Source of the DNA: an uncultured Clostridium sp.
GTDB lineage: Bacteria; Bacillota; Clostridia; TANB77; CAG-508
Length of the DNA: 22,449 nucleotides
NCBI GenBank assembly: GCA_946545035.1
Contig: CAMNND010000004.1
Coordinates: 1 to 22,449, forward strand
Reading direction: 5' to 3'
The notes under the pieces were generated by a model. That model saw nothing but the letters and a program-made list of their open reading frames with translations. It did no database searches and had not been told where the DNA came from. This document shows, piece after piece, positions 7,199-12,733 of the stretch. Made by a program: the position numbers and the translations under genes. Within the stretch, counting starts at the first letter, position 1. Each line of letters begins with the position of its first letter.

Positions 7199-7250
7199 AA
7201 AATCACCTATGAATATATTATCCAATTATTTTTTTATTAAACATAAATAT

Positions 7251-7276
7251 TGGCAGCTGGGATTACCCAGCTGCCT
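7251..7276 (-). terminator. Strong hairpin overlapping the stop codon of the microprotein gene
   Basis: Ten-base perfect stem, GGCAGCTGGG with CCCAGCTGCC, and a four-base loop. On the minus strand the TAA stop codon of the 50-residue gene sits in the loop. The sequence after the stem (AATATTTATG) is A/T-rich but not a clean T-run, so termination before spoIVB may be partial and spoIVB could also be read from this unit. Confidence 0.6.
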
Positions 7277-7415
7277 TCGGTTTTCTTTTTTTCTTCTTGT
7301 TCTTTTTTTTCTTTCCCTGATTATTATTCGGACTAGTCTTGAACTTGAAATTGTCGTTTTTCGTCTCCTGTGCAAATTCCTGCCTTACAGGGACGGCGTA
7401 CCGATTCTTTTTCAT
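7263..7415 (-). CDS. Lysine-rich 50-residue microprotein of unknown function
   Basis: This small frame has a strong RBS (AAAGGGAGG, six bases before ATG), a promoter candidate (7461-7489) and an in-frame TAA. The product begins MKKNRYAVPVRQEF and its C-terminal third is a block of Lys with a few Asn and Arg (GKKKKNKKKKRKPKAAG). Such a tail suggests binding to nucleic acid or another polyanion; this is inference. Codon choice differs from the neighbours: all three Gln codons are CAG, and Tyr, Phe, Asp, Ala and Val use C-ending codons, a pattern often seen in highly expressed short genes of low-GC Firmicutes. It lies just upstream of spoIVB on the same strand. I do not recognise the family; conservation would settle whether it is real. 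Confidence 0.7.
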   Translation of the reverse strand: MKKNRYAVPVRQEFAQETKNDNFKFKTSPNNNQGKKKKNKKKKRKPKAAG

Positions 7416-7460
7416 AAAAATCCTCCCTTTAAGGTTGAAACGGTTTACGTCTGCTTGATT

Positions 7461-7489
7461 ATTATAACATGTATTGGAATATTTTTAAA
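7461..7489 (-). promoter_or_regulatory. Promoter candidate for the lysine-rich microprotein
   Basis: Minus strand -10 TATAAT (7466-7461) with a weak -35 TTTAAA (7489-7484) at 17 bases. The leader of about 40 bases ends in the AAAGGGAGG ribosome-binding site. Confidence 0.5.
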
Positions 7490-7557
7490 TACTTTTATGT
7501 AAAATAATGTAAACTTTTATACCTTATACACATTATTTATTTTTATTCATTTTCTAT

Positions 7558-7585
7558 TTTACAAAAAAAATTTATATGATATAAT
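7558..7585 (+). promoter_or_regulatory. Promoter of the 144-residue gene at 7617
   Basis: -35 TTTACA (7558-7563), 16-base spacer, -10 TATAAT (7580-7585). The start site would be near 7592. This lies downstream of the first in-frame ATG at 7584 and so argues for the ATG at 7617. Confidence 0.65.
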
Positions 7586-7616
7586 GAGAAAAAATATGAC
7601 GAATGAAGAGGCTTTT

Positions 7617-8051
7617 ATGAACAAAATATTAAAATATGAGATTCAAAGCGATGTTAGAGATATTGAAGCCGAAATAGAATACGAAGAGTACATGTTCAAC
7701 AAAGTATTCAAATCTAATGTCACTTTCAAAAAATCTTATGAGAAATTTAACTTAATATATAATATCTATGGACCACAGGCTTATAGAAGATTCGTTCCAT
7801 CTACATATCAAAAGCAAGACTTGGTTCATTTGGTTAACACACAAAACTATCTTATATTATATGATAGACATGGAAAAAAGACATATAACAACCTTGTTTA
7901 TACTGTCAATCTTACTAATTTTTCAAACTATTATAGCAAATTCAGAGCCTTTTTATATAGATTAACAAATATATTTTCTAGAAGAAAATTAAAGATAAAA
8001 ACAGATGAACCATTGATGCTACCAGAATCTGTTCCAATTATACATACTTAA
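7617..8051 (+). CDS. Protein of unknown function, 144 residues
   Basis: I do not recognise this protein. It starts with an acidic helical stretch rich in Glu, Asp and Tyr (about 5-30), followed by a tyrosine- and lysine-rich globular part and a basic segment (FSRRKLKIK) near residues 120-130. There is no signal peptide or membrane segment. The ATG at 7617 is favoured over two earlier in-frame ATGs because GAAGAGG lies five bases before it and because the promoter at 7558-7585 overlaps the first ATG. A terminator follows directly, so it is a single-gene transcript. It points away from the microprotein gene and spoIVB. Confidence 0.78.
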   Translation: MNKILKYEIQSDVRDIEAEIEYEEYMFNKVFKSNVTFKKSYEKFNLIYNIYGPQAYRRFVPSTYQKQDLVHLVNTQNYLILYDRHGKKTYNNLVYTVNLTNFSNYYSKFRAFLYRLTNIFSRRKLKIKTDEPLMLPESVPIIHT

Positions 8052-8089
8052 TACTTACGTTTTATTATAATCGTAAGTATTATTTTTTT
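8050..8089 (+). terminator. Terminator of the gene at 7617
   Basis: AATACTTACG (8050-8059) pairs with CGTAAGTATT (8072-8081), followed by a run of seven T (8083-8089). The stem begins inside the stop codon. Confidence 0.85.
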
Positions 8090-8099
8090 ACCTAAAATC

Positions 8100-8126
8100 A
8101 CATATTTCGACATATCTCATACTATA
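8100..8126 (+). promoter_or_regulatory. Possible SigK-type promoter of the gene at 8173
   Basis: No good SigA -35 is visible. CATACTATA (8118-8126) matches the SigK -10 pattern CATANNNTA, and AC (8100-8101) lies 16 bases upstream, as in the SigK -35. The pattern carries little information in AT-rich DNA, so this is a weak lead that would place the gene in the mother cell. Confidence 0.3.
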
Positions 8127-8152
8127 TACAAAGCAGATATTTCTGCTGTATA
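8125..8152 (+). repeat. Inverted repeat upstream of the gene at 8173
   Basis: AGCAGA (8132-8137) pairs with TCTGCT (8142-8147) across TATT. After a two-base bulge, TATAC (8125-8129) pairs with GTATA (8148-8152). It ends five bases before the ribosome-binding site and could be an operator or a leader hairpin. Confidence 0.5.
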
Positions 8153-8172
8153 TGATGAAGGGAGTTATGATA

Positions 8173-8607
8173 ATGGAGTTTGAAAAAAATATGTGTCCAG
8201 TTATTGGAGTTGATGGATTTATTTCATCTGGAAAACAATATGACGTAGATATCCATTTACCAGAAGATAATAGATCAGTTATTTATGGCGTAATAAGAGA
8301 TAGCTATGATGAACCTGTTGCCGATGCAGTTGTTAAATTAATTGAAGTAGAAAAAGACGGAAAAGATATTGAAAGAAAACCTGTAACACACACATTTACT
8401 GATAAACAAGGACAATTTGTTTTTGGACCACTTTGTGCAAATAAGTTTTATGAAATAGAGATTTGGGCTAATAAAGTAAAACACAGAAAAATTTGCAAAT
8501 CATGTGAACATCATGGCAAATGTTTAAAAGGTGAAAAACTAGATTGTAAGAATGATGAATTTTATCCAAGAAGCACAGATGAATTATCTAAAGAAACTGA
8601 AGAATAA
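8173..8607 (+). CDS. Carboxypeptidase-regulatory-like (beta-sandwich) domain protein with C-terminal cysteine cluster
   Basis: A 144-residue soluble protein. Residues about 32-95 resemble a carboxypeptidase-regulatory/CNA-B-like beta-sandwich: VIYGVIRDSYDEPVADAVVK, then THTFTDKQGQFVFGPL, the typical added-decoration domain pattern. The C-terminal 40 residues hold a cysteine cluster (CKSCEHHGKC, then a further Cys), which could bind metal or form crosslinks. Another Cys is at residue 8. There is no signal peptide, so a cytoplasmic or spore-layer location is more likely than export. The ATG at 8173 was chosen because AAGGGAG lies eight to nine bases upstream; earlier in-frame ATGs are too close to it. 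A SigK-like promoter and an inverted repeat precede it. Confidence 0.8.
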   Translation: MEFEKNMCPVIGVDGFISSGKQYDVDIHLPEDNRSVIYGVIRDSYDEPVADAVVKLIEVEKDGKDIERKPVTHTFTDKQGQFVFGPLCANKFYEIEIWANKVKHRKICKSCEHHGKCLKGEKLDCKNDEFYPRSTDELSKETEE

Positions 8608-8621
8608 TATAAAGTAAATTT

Positions 8622-8649
8622 AAAGAGATATTTTTATAAATATCTCTTT
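8622..8649 (+). terminator. Hairpin between convergent genes
   Basis: Perfect twelve-base stem AAAGAGATATTT/AAATATCTCTTT with a four-base TTAT loop. It lies between the plus-strand stop at 8607 and the minus-strand stop at 8650, so it may serve both directions. T-richness after the stem is modest on either side. Confidence 0.7.
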
Positions 8650-8790
8650 CTACATAACACCTATTTTTTTAGCAATCTTTTTACCTTTTTTCATAAATTT
8701 ATTTCCAACATTAATTAAACTTTCTCTGTATAGCATTGCTGTACCAACCGTAAACATTGTACCAACAATAACACCTTTAAAAAACTTCAT
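8650..8790 (-). CDS. Small single-pass membrane protein, 46 residues
   Basis: The N-terminus MKFFKGVIVGTMFTVGTAML is a glycine-rich membrane segment. It is followed by a short amphipathic stretch and a very basic C-terminus (KKGKKIAKKIG) expected to stay in the cytoplasm. The ATG at 8790 has a GGAGGT ribosome-binding site six bases upstream; the longer in-frame start has none. Similar tiny basic membrane proteins are common in Clostridia, but I cannot name the family. It may form a unit with the small gene just upstream (8867-9031). Confidence 0.7.
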   Translation of the reverse strand: MKFFKGVIVGTMFTVGTAMLYRESLINVGNKFMKKGKKIAKKIGVM

Positions 8791-8866
8791 AGTAGACCTC
8801 CATAAAATAATTCTAATTTTATTTTGTCTACTTTTAAGATGTTTACTCATCTAATATTTTCCAGAC

Positions 8867-9031
8867 TCAGCTTTTTAGTGAATCCATATCAAAATTTGAA
8901 ATATCACATAGAGCTCTTATTGATGAAAAATACGAGTTTCTTATATCATTTTTCAATTCATCATCTTTTATATTTTCTATTAAATCTAAAAATTTTTGTA
9001 CATTATATAGATATTCTCTCTTCTTATCCAA
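8867..9031 (-). CDS. Small helical protein, 54 residues, TTG start
   Basis: A short charged, probably all-helical protein (KKREYLYNVQKFLDLIENI and following) with no membrane segment and one Cys. I chose the TTG at 9031 because GGAGGT lies six bases before it and no in-frame ATG lies nearby. The longer frame from 9088 contains the ribosome-binding site and probable promoter. The family is unknown. It sits between the cysteine desulfurase gene and the 46-residue membrane protein on the same strand, with its own promoter candidate at 9057-9085. Confidence 0.65.
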   Translation of the reverse strand: MDKKREYLYNVQKFLDLIENIKDDELKNDIRNSYFSSIRALCDISNFDMDSLKS

Positions 9032-9056
9032 GTTGTTACCTCCATAGTTAATGTTT

Positions 9057-9085
9057 ACTATATAATAAATTTTATTTTTTTGCAA
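9057..9085 (-). promoter_or_regulatory. Promoter candidate for the 54-residue gene
   Basis: Minus strand -35 TTGCAA (9085-9080), 17-base spacer, -10 TATAGT (9062-9057), giving a leader of about 20 bases before the TTG start. Confidence 0.5.
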
Positions 9086-9108
9086 CATTATTTTTAATTA
9101 AATAATAT

Positions 9109-10248
9109 TTATTCTTTATATTTATCTACAAATATTTTTATTTTATCCACTAAATATTTAACATCTTCAATGGTATTACTCATTCCAAAACTTGCTCTTA
9201 GAGCTCCCTGTATATATTCTTCATTCAAACCAGTAGCTAATAAAACATGAGATGGAGAGCTTTGCCCTGATGTACATGCAGATCCCGCTGATGCGCAAAT
9301 TCCATATGAATCTAAGTACAAAAGAAGTTGCTCTGCATCCACACCTTTAAAAGAAAAATTAGCATTTCCTGGTAATCTATCAAATCTATCACCATTTAAC
9401 TTTGCACACTCAATTTTTCTTTCAATCTCAGAAATATAATAATCTCTCAGTGTTTTTAAATGATTGTTATAGGCATTCATTTCTCTATTTATTAAACTTA
9501 TTGCTTTCCCCATTCCAACAATTGATGCAGTATTTTCAGTTCCAGCTCTTCTTCCTCTTTCCTGGTGTCCTCCTTGAATTAAATTATCGAACTCTATTTT
9601 AGAGCTTATAAATGCTGCTCCGATACCTTTTGGTGCATATATTTTATGCCCAGACATAGAAAGTGCATCTATGTTTTGCTCTTTTACATCAATTCTAATA
9701 TTTCCCATGGCTTGAACCGCATCTGTATGGAATATAATGTTATTCTCTTTTGCTATTCTTCCTATTTCATTTATCTGTTGTATAGTTCCAATCTCGTTAT
9801 TTGCATACATAATGGAAAACATTATTGTATCACTTCTTATAGAATTTTCAAGCTTTTCAAGTGATATTTTCCCATTAAAATCTACATTTAAATATGTAAC
9901 ATCAAAACCATTTTCCTCAAGCCATTTACATGTATTAATTACTGCTGGATGCTCAATTTTTGAAGTAATCATATGTTTTCCTTTATCTTTATTTGCAAGC
10001 ATAATTCCTTTAATAATCATATTATCACTTTCACTACCACAAGAAGTAAAATATATCTCATTTTTTTCTGCATTAATTGCTCTAGCAATTTCAGATCTTG
10101 CCTCTTCAACTGCTCTTCTACTACTTCTACCAATTGTATACATAGATGAAGGATTCCCATATTCTGTTCCAAAAAATGGAATCATACTGTTCAAAACTTC
10201 CGGCCTAACCGGTGTCGTTGCTGCATGATCAAAATATCTAATTTTCAT
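9109..10248 (-). CDS. iscS: Cysteine desulfurase (NifS/IscS type)
   Basis: A PLP-dependent class V aminotransferase-fold enzyme that removes sulfur from cysteine as an enzyme persulfide for Fe-S clusters, tRNA thiolation and related pathways. At 379 residues it has group I length. It starts with YFDHAATTPV. His100 (KIEHPAV) should stack on PLP, Asp175 (HTDAVQ) holds the ring and Lys202 (SGHKIYAPKG) is the Schiff-base lysine. The catalytic Cys is Cys325 in GSACTSG on the long flexible loop. No iscU, iscR or mnmA lies next to it, so the sulfur acceptor is not shown by context. The RBS is GGTGG. No separate promoter is clear; the terminator of the upstream gene lies 50-85 bases before the start. 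Confidence 0.95.
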   Translation of the reverse strand: MKIRYFDHAATTPVRPEVLNSMIPFFGTEYGNPSSMYTIGRSSRRAVEEARSEIARAINAEKNEIYFTSCGSESDNMIIKGIMLANKDKGKHMITSKIEHPAVINTCKWLEENGFDVTYLNVDFNGKISLEKLENSIRSDTIMFSIMYANNEIGTIQQINEIGRIAKENNIIFHTDAVQAMGNIRIDVKEQNIDALSMSGHKIYAPKGIGAAFISSKIEFDNLIQGGHQERGRRAGTENTASIVGMGKAISLINREMNAYNNHLKTLRDYYISEIERKIECAKLNGDRFDRLPGNANFSFKGVDAEQLLLYLDSYGICASAGSACTSGQSSPSHVLLATGLNEEYIQGALRASFGMSNTIEDVKYLVDKIKIFVDKYKE

Positions 10249-10292
10249 AATACTACCACCTACAAAAAGTTTTACTTTATTATATTTATAAG

Positions 10293-10332
10293 TAAAAAAA
10301 ATATAGCCAAAATCTAAAAATTTTGACTATAT
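10293..10332 (-). terminator. Terminator of the 112-residue gene
   Basis: On the minus strand ATATAGTCAAAAT (10332-10320) pairs with ATTTTGGCTATAT (10313-10301), including one G-U pair that exists only on this strand. A run of T (10301-10294) follows directly. Confidence 0.88.
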
Positions 10333-10358
10333 TATATATATAAAAACCCTAATAATGT

Positions 10359-10697
10359 TTAAGCAGTCGTTTCTGACCATCTCATCATTCGAATAGCTTT
10401 ATATGTCTCTAGCACTTGTGAATATTTTTCATATTCATCTTCCCAAATCATTGATGGTACTTTTTCAAACTTAGAAAACATCTTCTCTGCTTCCTTTAGA
10501 AATGCTTTTTGTTCAATATCACTCATATTGTTTTTTCTCTTTGAATATATGTACAAAGTATCTAAGTCATTAATAGCAAATATAAAATCAAAGAAATCTT
10601 TTACATTCATACCACTTGCTTTTATTTTTAAACAAACATAAGCTGCAACAAATCCAATTACAAGAAGTACAATATATAATATATATATAATTACCAT
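10359..10697 (-). CDS. Membrane-anchored protein of unknown function, 112 residues
   Basis: The N-terminal 25 residues form one strongly hydrophobic segment (MVIIYILYIVLLVIGFVAAY). A cytoplasmic helical part of about 85 residues, rich in Glu, Lys and aromatic residues, follows. The ATG at 10697 was chosen because GAAGGTGA lies just upstream; the upstream extension overlaps the promoter (10729-10757). I do not recognise a family. It is a single-gene transcript with its own promoter and terminator, between pyruvate kinase and the cysteine desulfurase. Confidence 0.72.
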   Translation of the reverse strand: MVIIYILYIVLLVIGFVAAYVCLKIKASGMNVKDFFDFIFAINDLDTLYIYSKRKNNMSDIEQKAFLKEAEKMFSKFEKVPSMIWEDEYEKYSQVLETYKAIRMMRWSETTA

Positions 10698-10728
10698 AAT
10701 AATCACCTTCTTCAAATCCGTATAGTTA

Positions 10729-10757
10729 ATTATACCATTTTTGTAACATTTTTGCAA
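10729..10757 (-). promoter_or_regulatory. Promoter of the 112-residue anchored protein
   Basis: Minus strand -35 TTGCAA (10757-10752), 17-base spacer, -10 TATAAT (10734-10729). Confidence 0.7.
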
Positions 10758-10816
10758 ATTATCTGTAATATTATAGTAATATATATGTAATATTTTGGCT
10801 TATTTTGTAAAATATT

Positions 10817-10853
10817 TTATAAAAAAAGAAAATCTATCTCTAGATTTTCTTTT
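10817..10853 (-). terminator. Terminator of pyruvate kinase
   Basis: A perfect 13-base stem (10824-10836 with 10841-10853) with a TCTC/GAGA loop, followed on the minus strand by a T-run (about 10827-10821). It begins 16 bases past the pyk stop codon. Confidence 0.88.
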
Positions 10854-10868
10854 AATAAAGTTTAATTT

Positions 10869-12308
10869 TTAAGCGTATATAACTCCACCAACAGTTCTAT
10901 TCATTGATGAATCGTTATTTGCAAGTATTGTTTCTCCACCTGCTATAGCAATTACATCTCCAGTTTTGATTAGTCCTAATTCTTTAGCTTTTTCAATACC
11001 TTTAGATATAATTTCTTTTGGTTTTCCTTCTTCTTTAACTAATAGAGGGATAACATCTGCAACAATTGCTAATTGTCTATATATTTTCTCGCTCTTTGTA
11101 ACAGCAATGATTGGACAACTTGGTAATAAGCTTGAAATTATACTTGGAGTATTTCCAGCTTCTGTATATGCAAATATTGCCTTAGCGTTCATTTGTCTTG
11201 CAGCTGAACAAATAGAATGATTTAAATAAAATTCATAATTATCAATTCCGAAATCTAAATTTCTTCTTGCTATTCTCTTATCATAACTAATAGCATCTTC
11301 GATTGCATGAGCAATTCTTGACATTGTCTCAACACATTCAACTGGATATTTACCCATAGCACTTTCACCAGAAAGCATTATAGCTCCTGTTAAATCGAAT
11401 ATAGCATTAGCAACGTCAGATACCTCAGCTCTTGTTGGACGAGGATTTTCTGTCATTGATTCAAGCATTTGTGTTGCTGTAATAACAATCTTTCCTGCTC
11501 TATTACATTCTTTGATAATTCTCTTTTGAACTAATGGAACATATTCCATTGGTAATTCAACACCCATATCACCACGAGCAACCATTATACCATCAGATAC
11601 TTTAATTATTTCTGATAAATTATCTACACCTTCTTGGCTTTCAATCTTAGATATAATTTTAATTTTTTCTCCGCCATTCTCTGCTAAAACTTTACGGATA
11701 GCTCTAACATCATCTGCTGATCTAATAAATGATGCTGCTATAAAATCGAAATCATATTTACAAGCATCAATTAAGTCCTTGATATCTTTTTCTTTTAAAG
11801 CTGGTAAATTAATGTGTCTTCCTGGAACATTTATGCTCTTTCTATTTCCAAGCTTTCCACCATTTAAAACTTTACAAACAATATCTTTACCATCTATTTT
11901 TTGAACTTCAAGTTCAATTTTTCCATCATCTATTAAAATAGTTGTTCCTGGCTCTACATCTTGATATAAATTCTTATATGTAATTGATGTTCTTGTATTA
12001 TCACCAACTACATCTTCATTTACTAATGTAAATGTATCTTCTGCTTTTAAAGAAACAGGATTTTCAACTAACATTCCAGTTCTTATTTCTGGTCCTTGTG
12101 TATCTAGAAGTATTGCTACTGGTAAACCAACAGCTTCTCTTGCTTCAATTAAAGCATTATAATATACTTCTTGATCCTCGAAAGATCCATGAGAAAAGTT
12201 TAATCTTGCAACATTCATTCCTGCAAGCATCATTTTCTTTAATACTTCTACATCCTTTGTGGCTGGTCCAATTGTACATACTATTTTAGTTCTTTTAGTA
12301 TTTATCAT
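10869..12308 (-). CDS. pyk: Pyruvate kinase
   Basis: Catalyses the last step of glycolysis, phosphoenolpyruvate plus ADP to pyruvate plus ATP, in the cytoplasm. The 479-residue protein has the complete PK pattern: RTKIVCTIGPA at the N-terminus, RLNFSHG, DTQGPEIRTG, then the B domain. IISKIESQEGVDN carries the catalytic lysine, MVARGDMGVELP and ITATQMLESM the metal and substrate sites. The C-terminal regulatory domain is present, but the extra phosphohistidine-like domain found in many Bacilli is not. ATG at 12308 follows GGAGGG with a seven-base spacer. It has its own promoter (12346-12374) and terminator. The upstream neighbour on the same strand is alpha-glucan phosphorylase, so glycogen breakdown and the end of glycolysis lie side by side. 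Confidence 0.97.
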   Translation of the reverse strand: MINTKRTKIVCTIGPATKDVEVLKKMMLAGMNVARLNFSHGSFEDQEVYYNALIEAREAVGLPVAILLDTQGPEIRTGMLVENPVSLKAEDTFTLVNEDVVGDNTRTSITYKNLYQDVEPGTTILIDDGKIELEVQKIDGKDIVCKVLNGGKLGNRKSINVPGRHINLPALKEKDIKDLIDACKYDFDFIAASFIRSADDVRAIRKVLAENGGEKIKIISKIESQEGVDNLSEIIKVSDGIMVARGDMGVELPMEYVPLVQKRIIKECNRAGKIVITATQMLESMTENPRPTRAEVSDVANAIFDLTGAIMLSGESAMGKYPVECVETMSRIAHAIEDAISYDKRIARRNLDFGIDNYEFYLNHSICSAARQMNAKAIFAYTEAGNTPSIISSLLPSCPIIAVTKSEKIYRQLAIVADVIPLLVKEEGKPKEIISKGIEKAKELGLIKTGDVIAIAGGETILANNDSSMNRTVGGVIYA

Positions 12309-12345
12309 TTTTTTTCCCTCCATATCTAAAAAACTGACATCTGTT

Positions 12346-12374
12346 ATTATATCACTAATTTTTTATTGTTACAA
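12346..12374 (-). promoter_or_regulatory. Promoter of pyruvate kinase
   Basis: Minus strand -35 TTGTAA (12374-12369), 17-base spacer, -10 TATAAT (12351-12346), about 38 bases before the start codon. Between this promoter and the end of the RNA gene (12375-12466) there is only AT-rich DNA with nothing recognisable. Confidence 0.8.
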
Positions 12375-12466
12375 TGAAAACAAGACAAAATTTCAACTTT
12401 ATTTACATATTTTTTATACAATTTCATATTTTCTAAAAATATAATAATAAAAATGTCATATTTCGA

Positions 12467-12630
12467 TAAAATCAGGAGGAGCGTGAACACTATTGCGCTC
12501 ACGCTCCCTTTATATAAACAAGCCCCTCCCCTCTCAAAAGGGACTTGGTTGCCCGTTAGGGCTAAGAGCTATACGCTAGCTCCATTTGTGGAGATTACTG
12601 AGAGCTCCACAAGATACAAATTCTGTATCC
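12467..12630 (-). ncRNA. Unassigned structured RNA between glgP and pyk, about 165 nt
   Basis: A perfect SigA promoter (12637-12665) fires into a stretch far more GC-rich than its surroundings that folds into a string of hairpins on the minus strand. These are GATACA/TGTATC (12629-12613), TTGTGGAG/CTCCACAA (12612-12586), GAGCTA/TAGCTC (12582-12566) and GCCC/GGGC (12562-12551). Then come CAAGTCCC/GGGGCTTG (12547-12519) and a final 13-base stem (12507-12478) leading to TCCTGATTTTAT. The last two stems need G-U pairs that exist only on the minus strand, which fixes the orientation. The exposed CTCCTCC near the 3' end could pair with Shine-Dalgarno sequences. I could not match it to 6S, SRP, RNase P, tmRNA or a riboswitch class by eye; raiA-type RNA remains a candidate. 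Confidence 0.72.
12478..12507 (-). terminator. 3' terminal hairpin of the structured RNA
   Basis: Thirteen pairs including two G-U, with an AATA loop. It is followed by CTCCTG and a short T-rich stretch (GATTTTAT), which makes it a likely but not textbook terminator. Confidence 0.6.
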
Positions 12631-12636
12631 ACTGTA

Positions 12637-12665
12637 ATTATATCATTTTACCAATTTTATGTCAA
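12637..12665 (-). promoter_or_regulatory. Consensus SigA promoter of the structured RNA
   Basis: TTGACA (12665-12660), exactly 17 bases, TATAAT (12642-12637). All twelve bases match consensus, which is rare and typical of abundant stable RNAs. Confidence 0.88.
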
Positions 12666-12670
12666 ACTAT

Positions 12671-12714
12671 AAAGTACCTTTGAGCACTCAGTATCTAGTG
12701 CTCAAAAGTACTTT
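12671..12714 (-). terminator. Long hairpin after glgP
   Basis: An 18-pair stem (12671-12688 with 12697-12714) and an eight-base loop, starting 20 bases past the glgP stop codon. The single imperfect pair is G-U on the minus strand, which supports that orientation. There is no clear T-run after it; instead the -35 box of the RNA promoter begins five bases later. Confidence 0.65.
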
Positions 12715-12733
12715 CATCTTAGATTTTATTTAA

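Noticed and set aside
7209..7502. Plus-strand frame of 97 residues
   Set aside because: Antisense to the lysine-rich microprotein gene; its Phe/Leu-rich core is the complement of the polylysine codons.
7584..7616. Upstream starts for the gene at 7617
   Set aside because: The ATG at 7584 overlaps the -10 box and would precede the predicted transcription start; neither earlier ATG has an RBS.
9737..10228. Plus-strand frame of 163 residues
   Set aside because: Entirely antisense to the well-supported cysteine desulfurase gene; hydrophobic shadow composition.
12453..12683. Plus-strand frame of 76 residues over the structured RNA
   Set aside because: It reads across the hairpins and across the RNA promoter; its start has no RBS, and an internal GTG after AGGAGG is part of the terminal hairpin. 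G-U pairing shows that the minus strand is the functional one.
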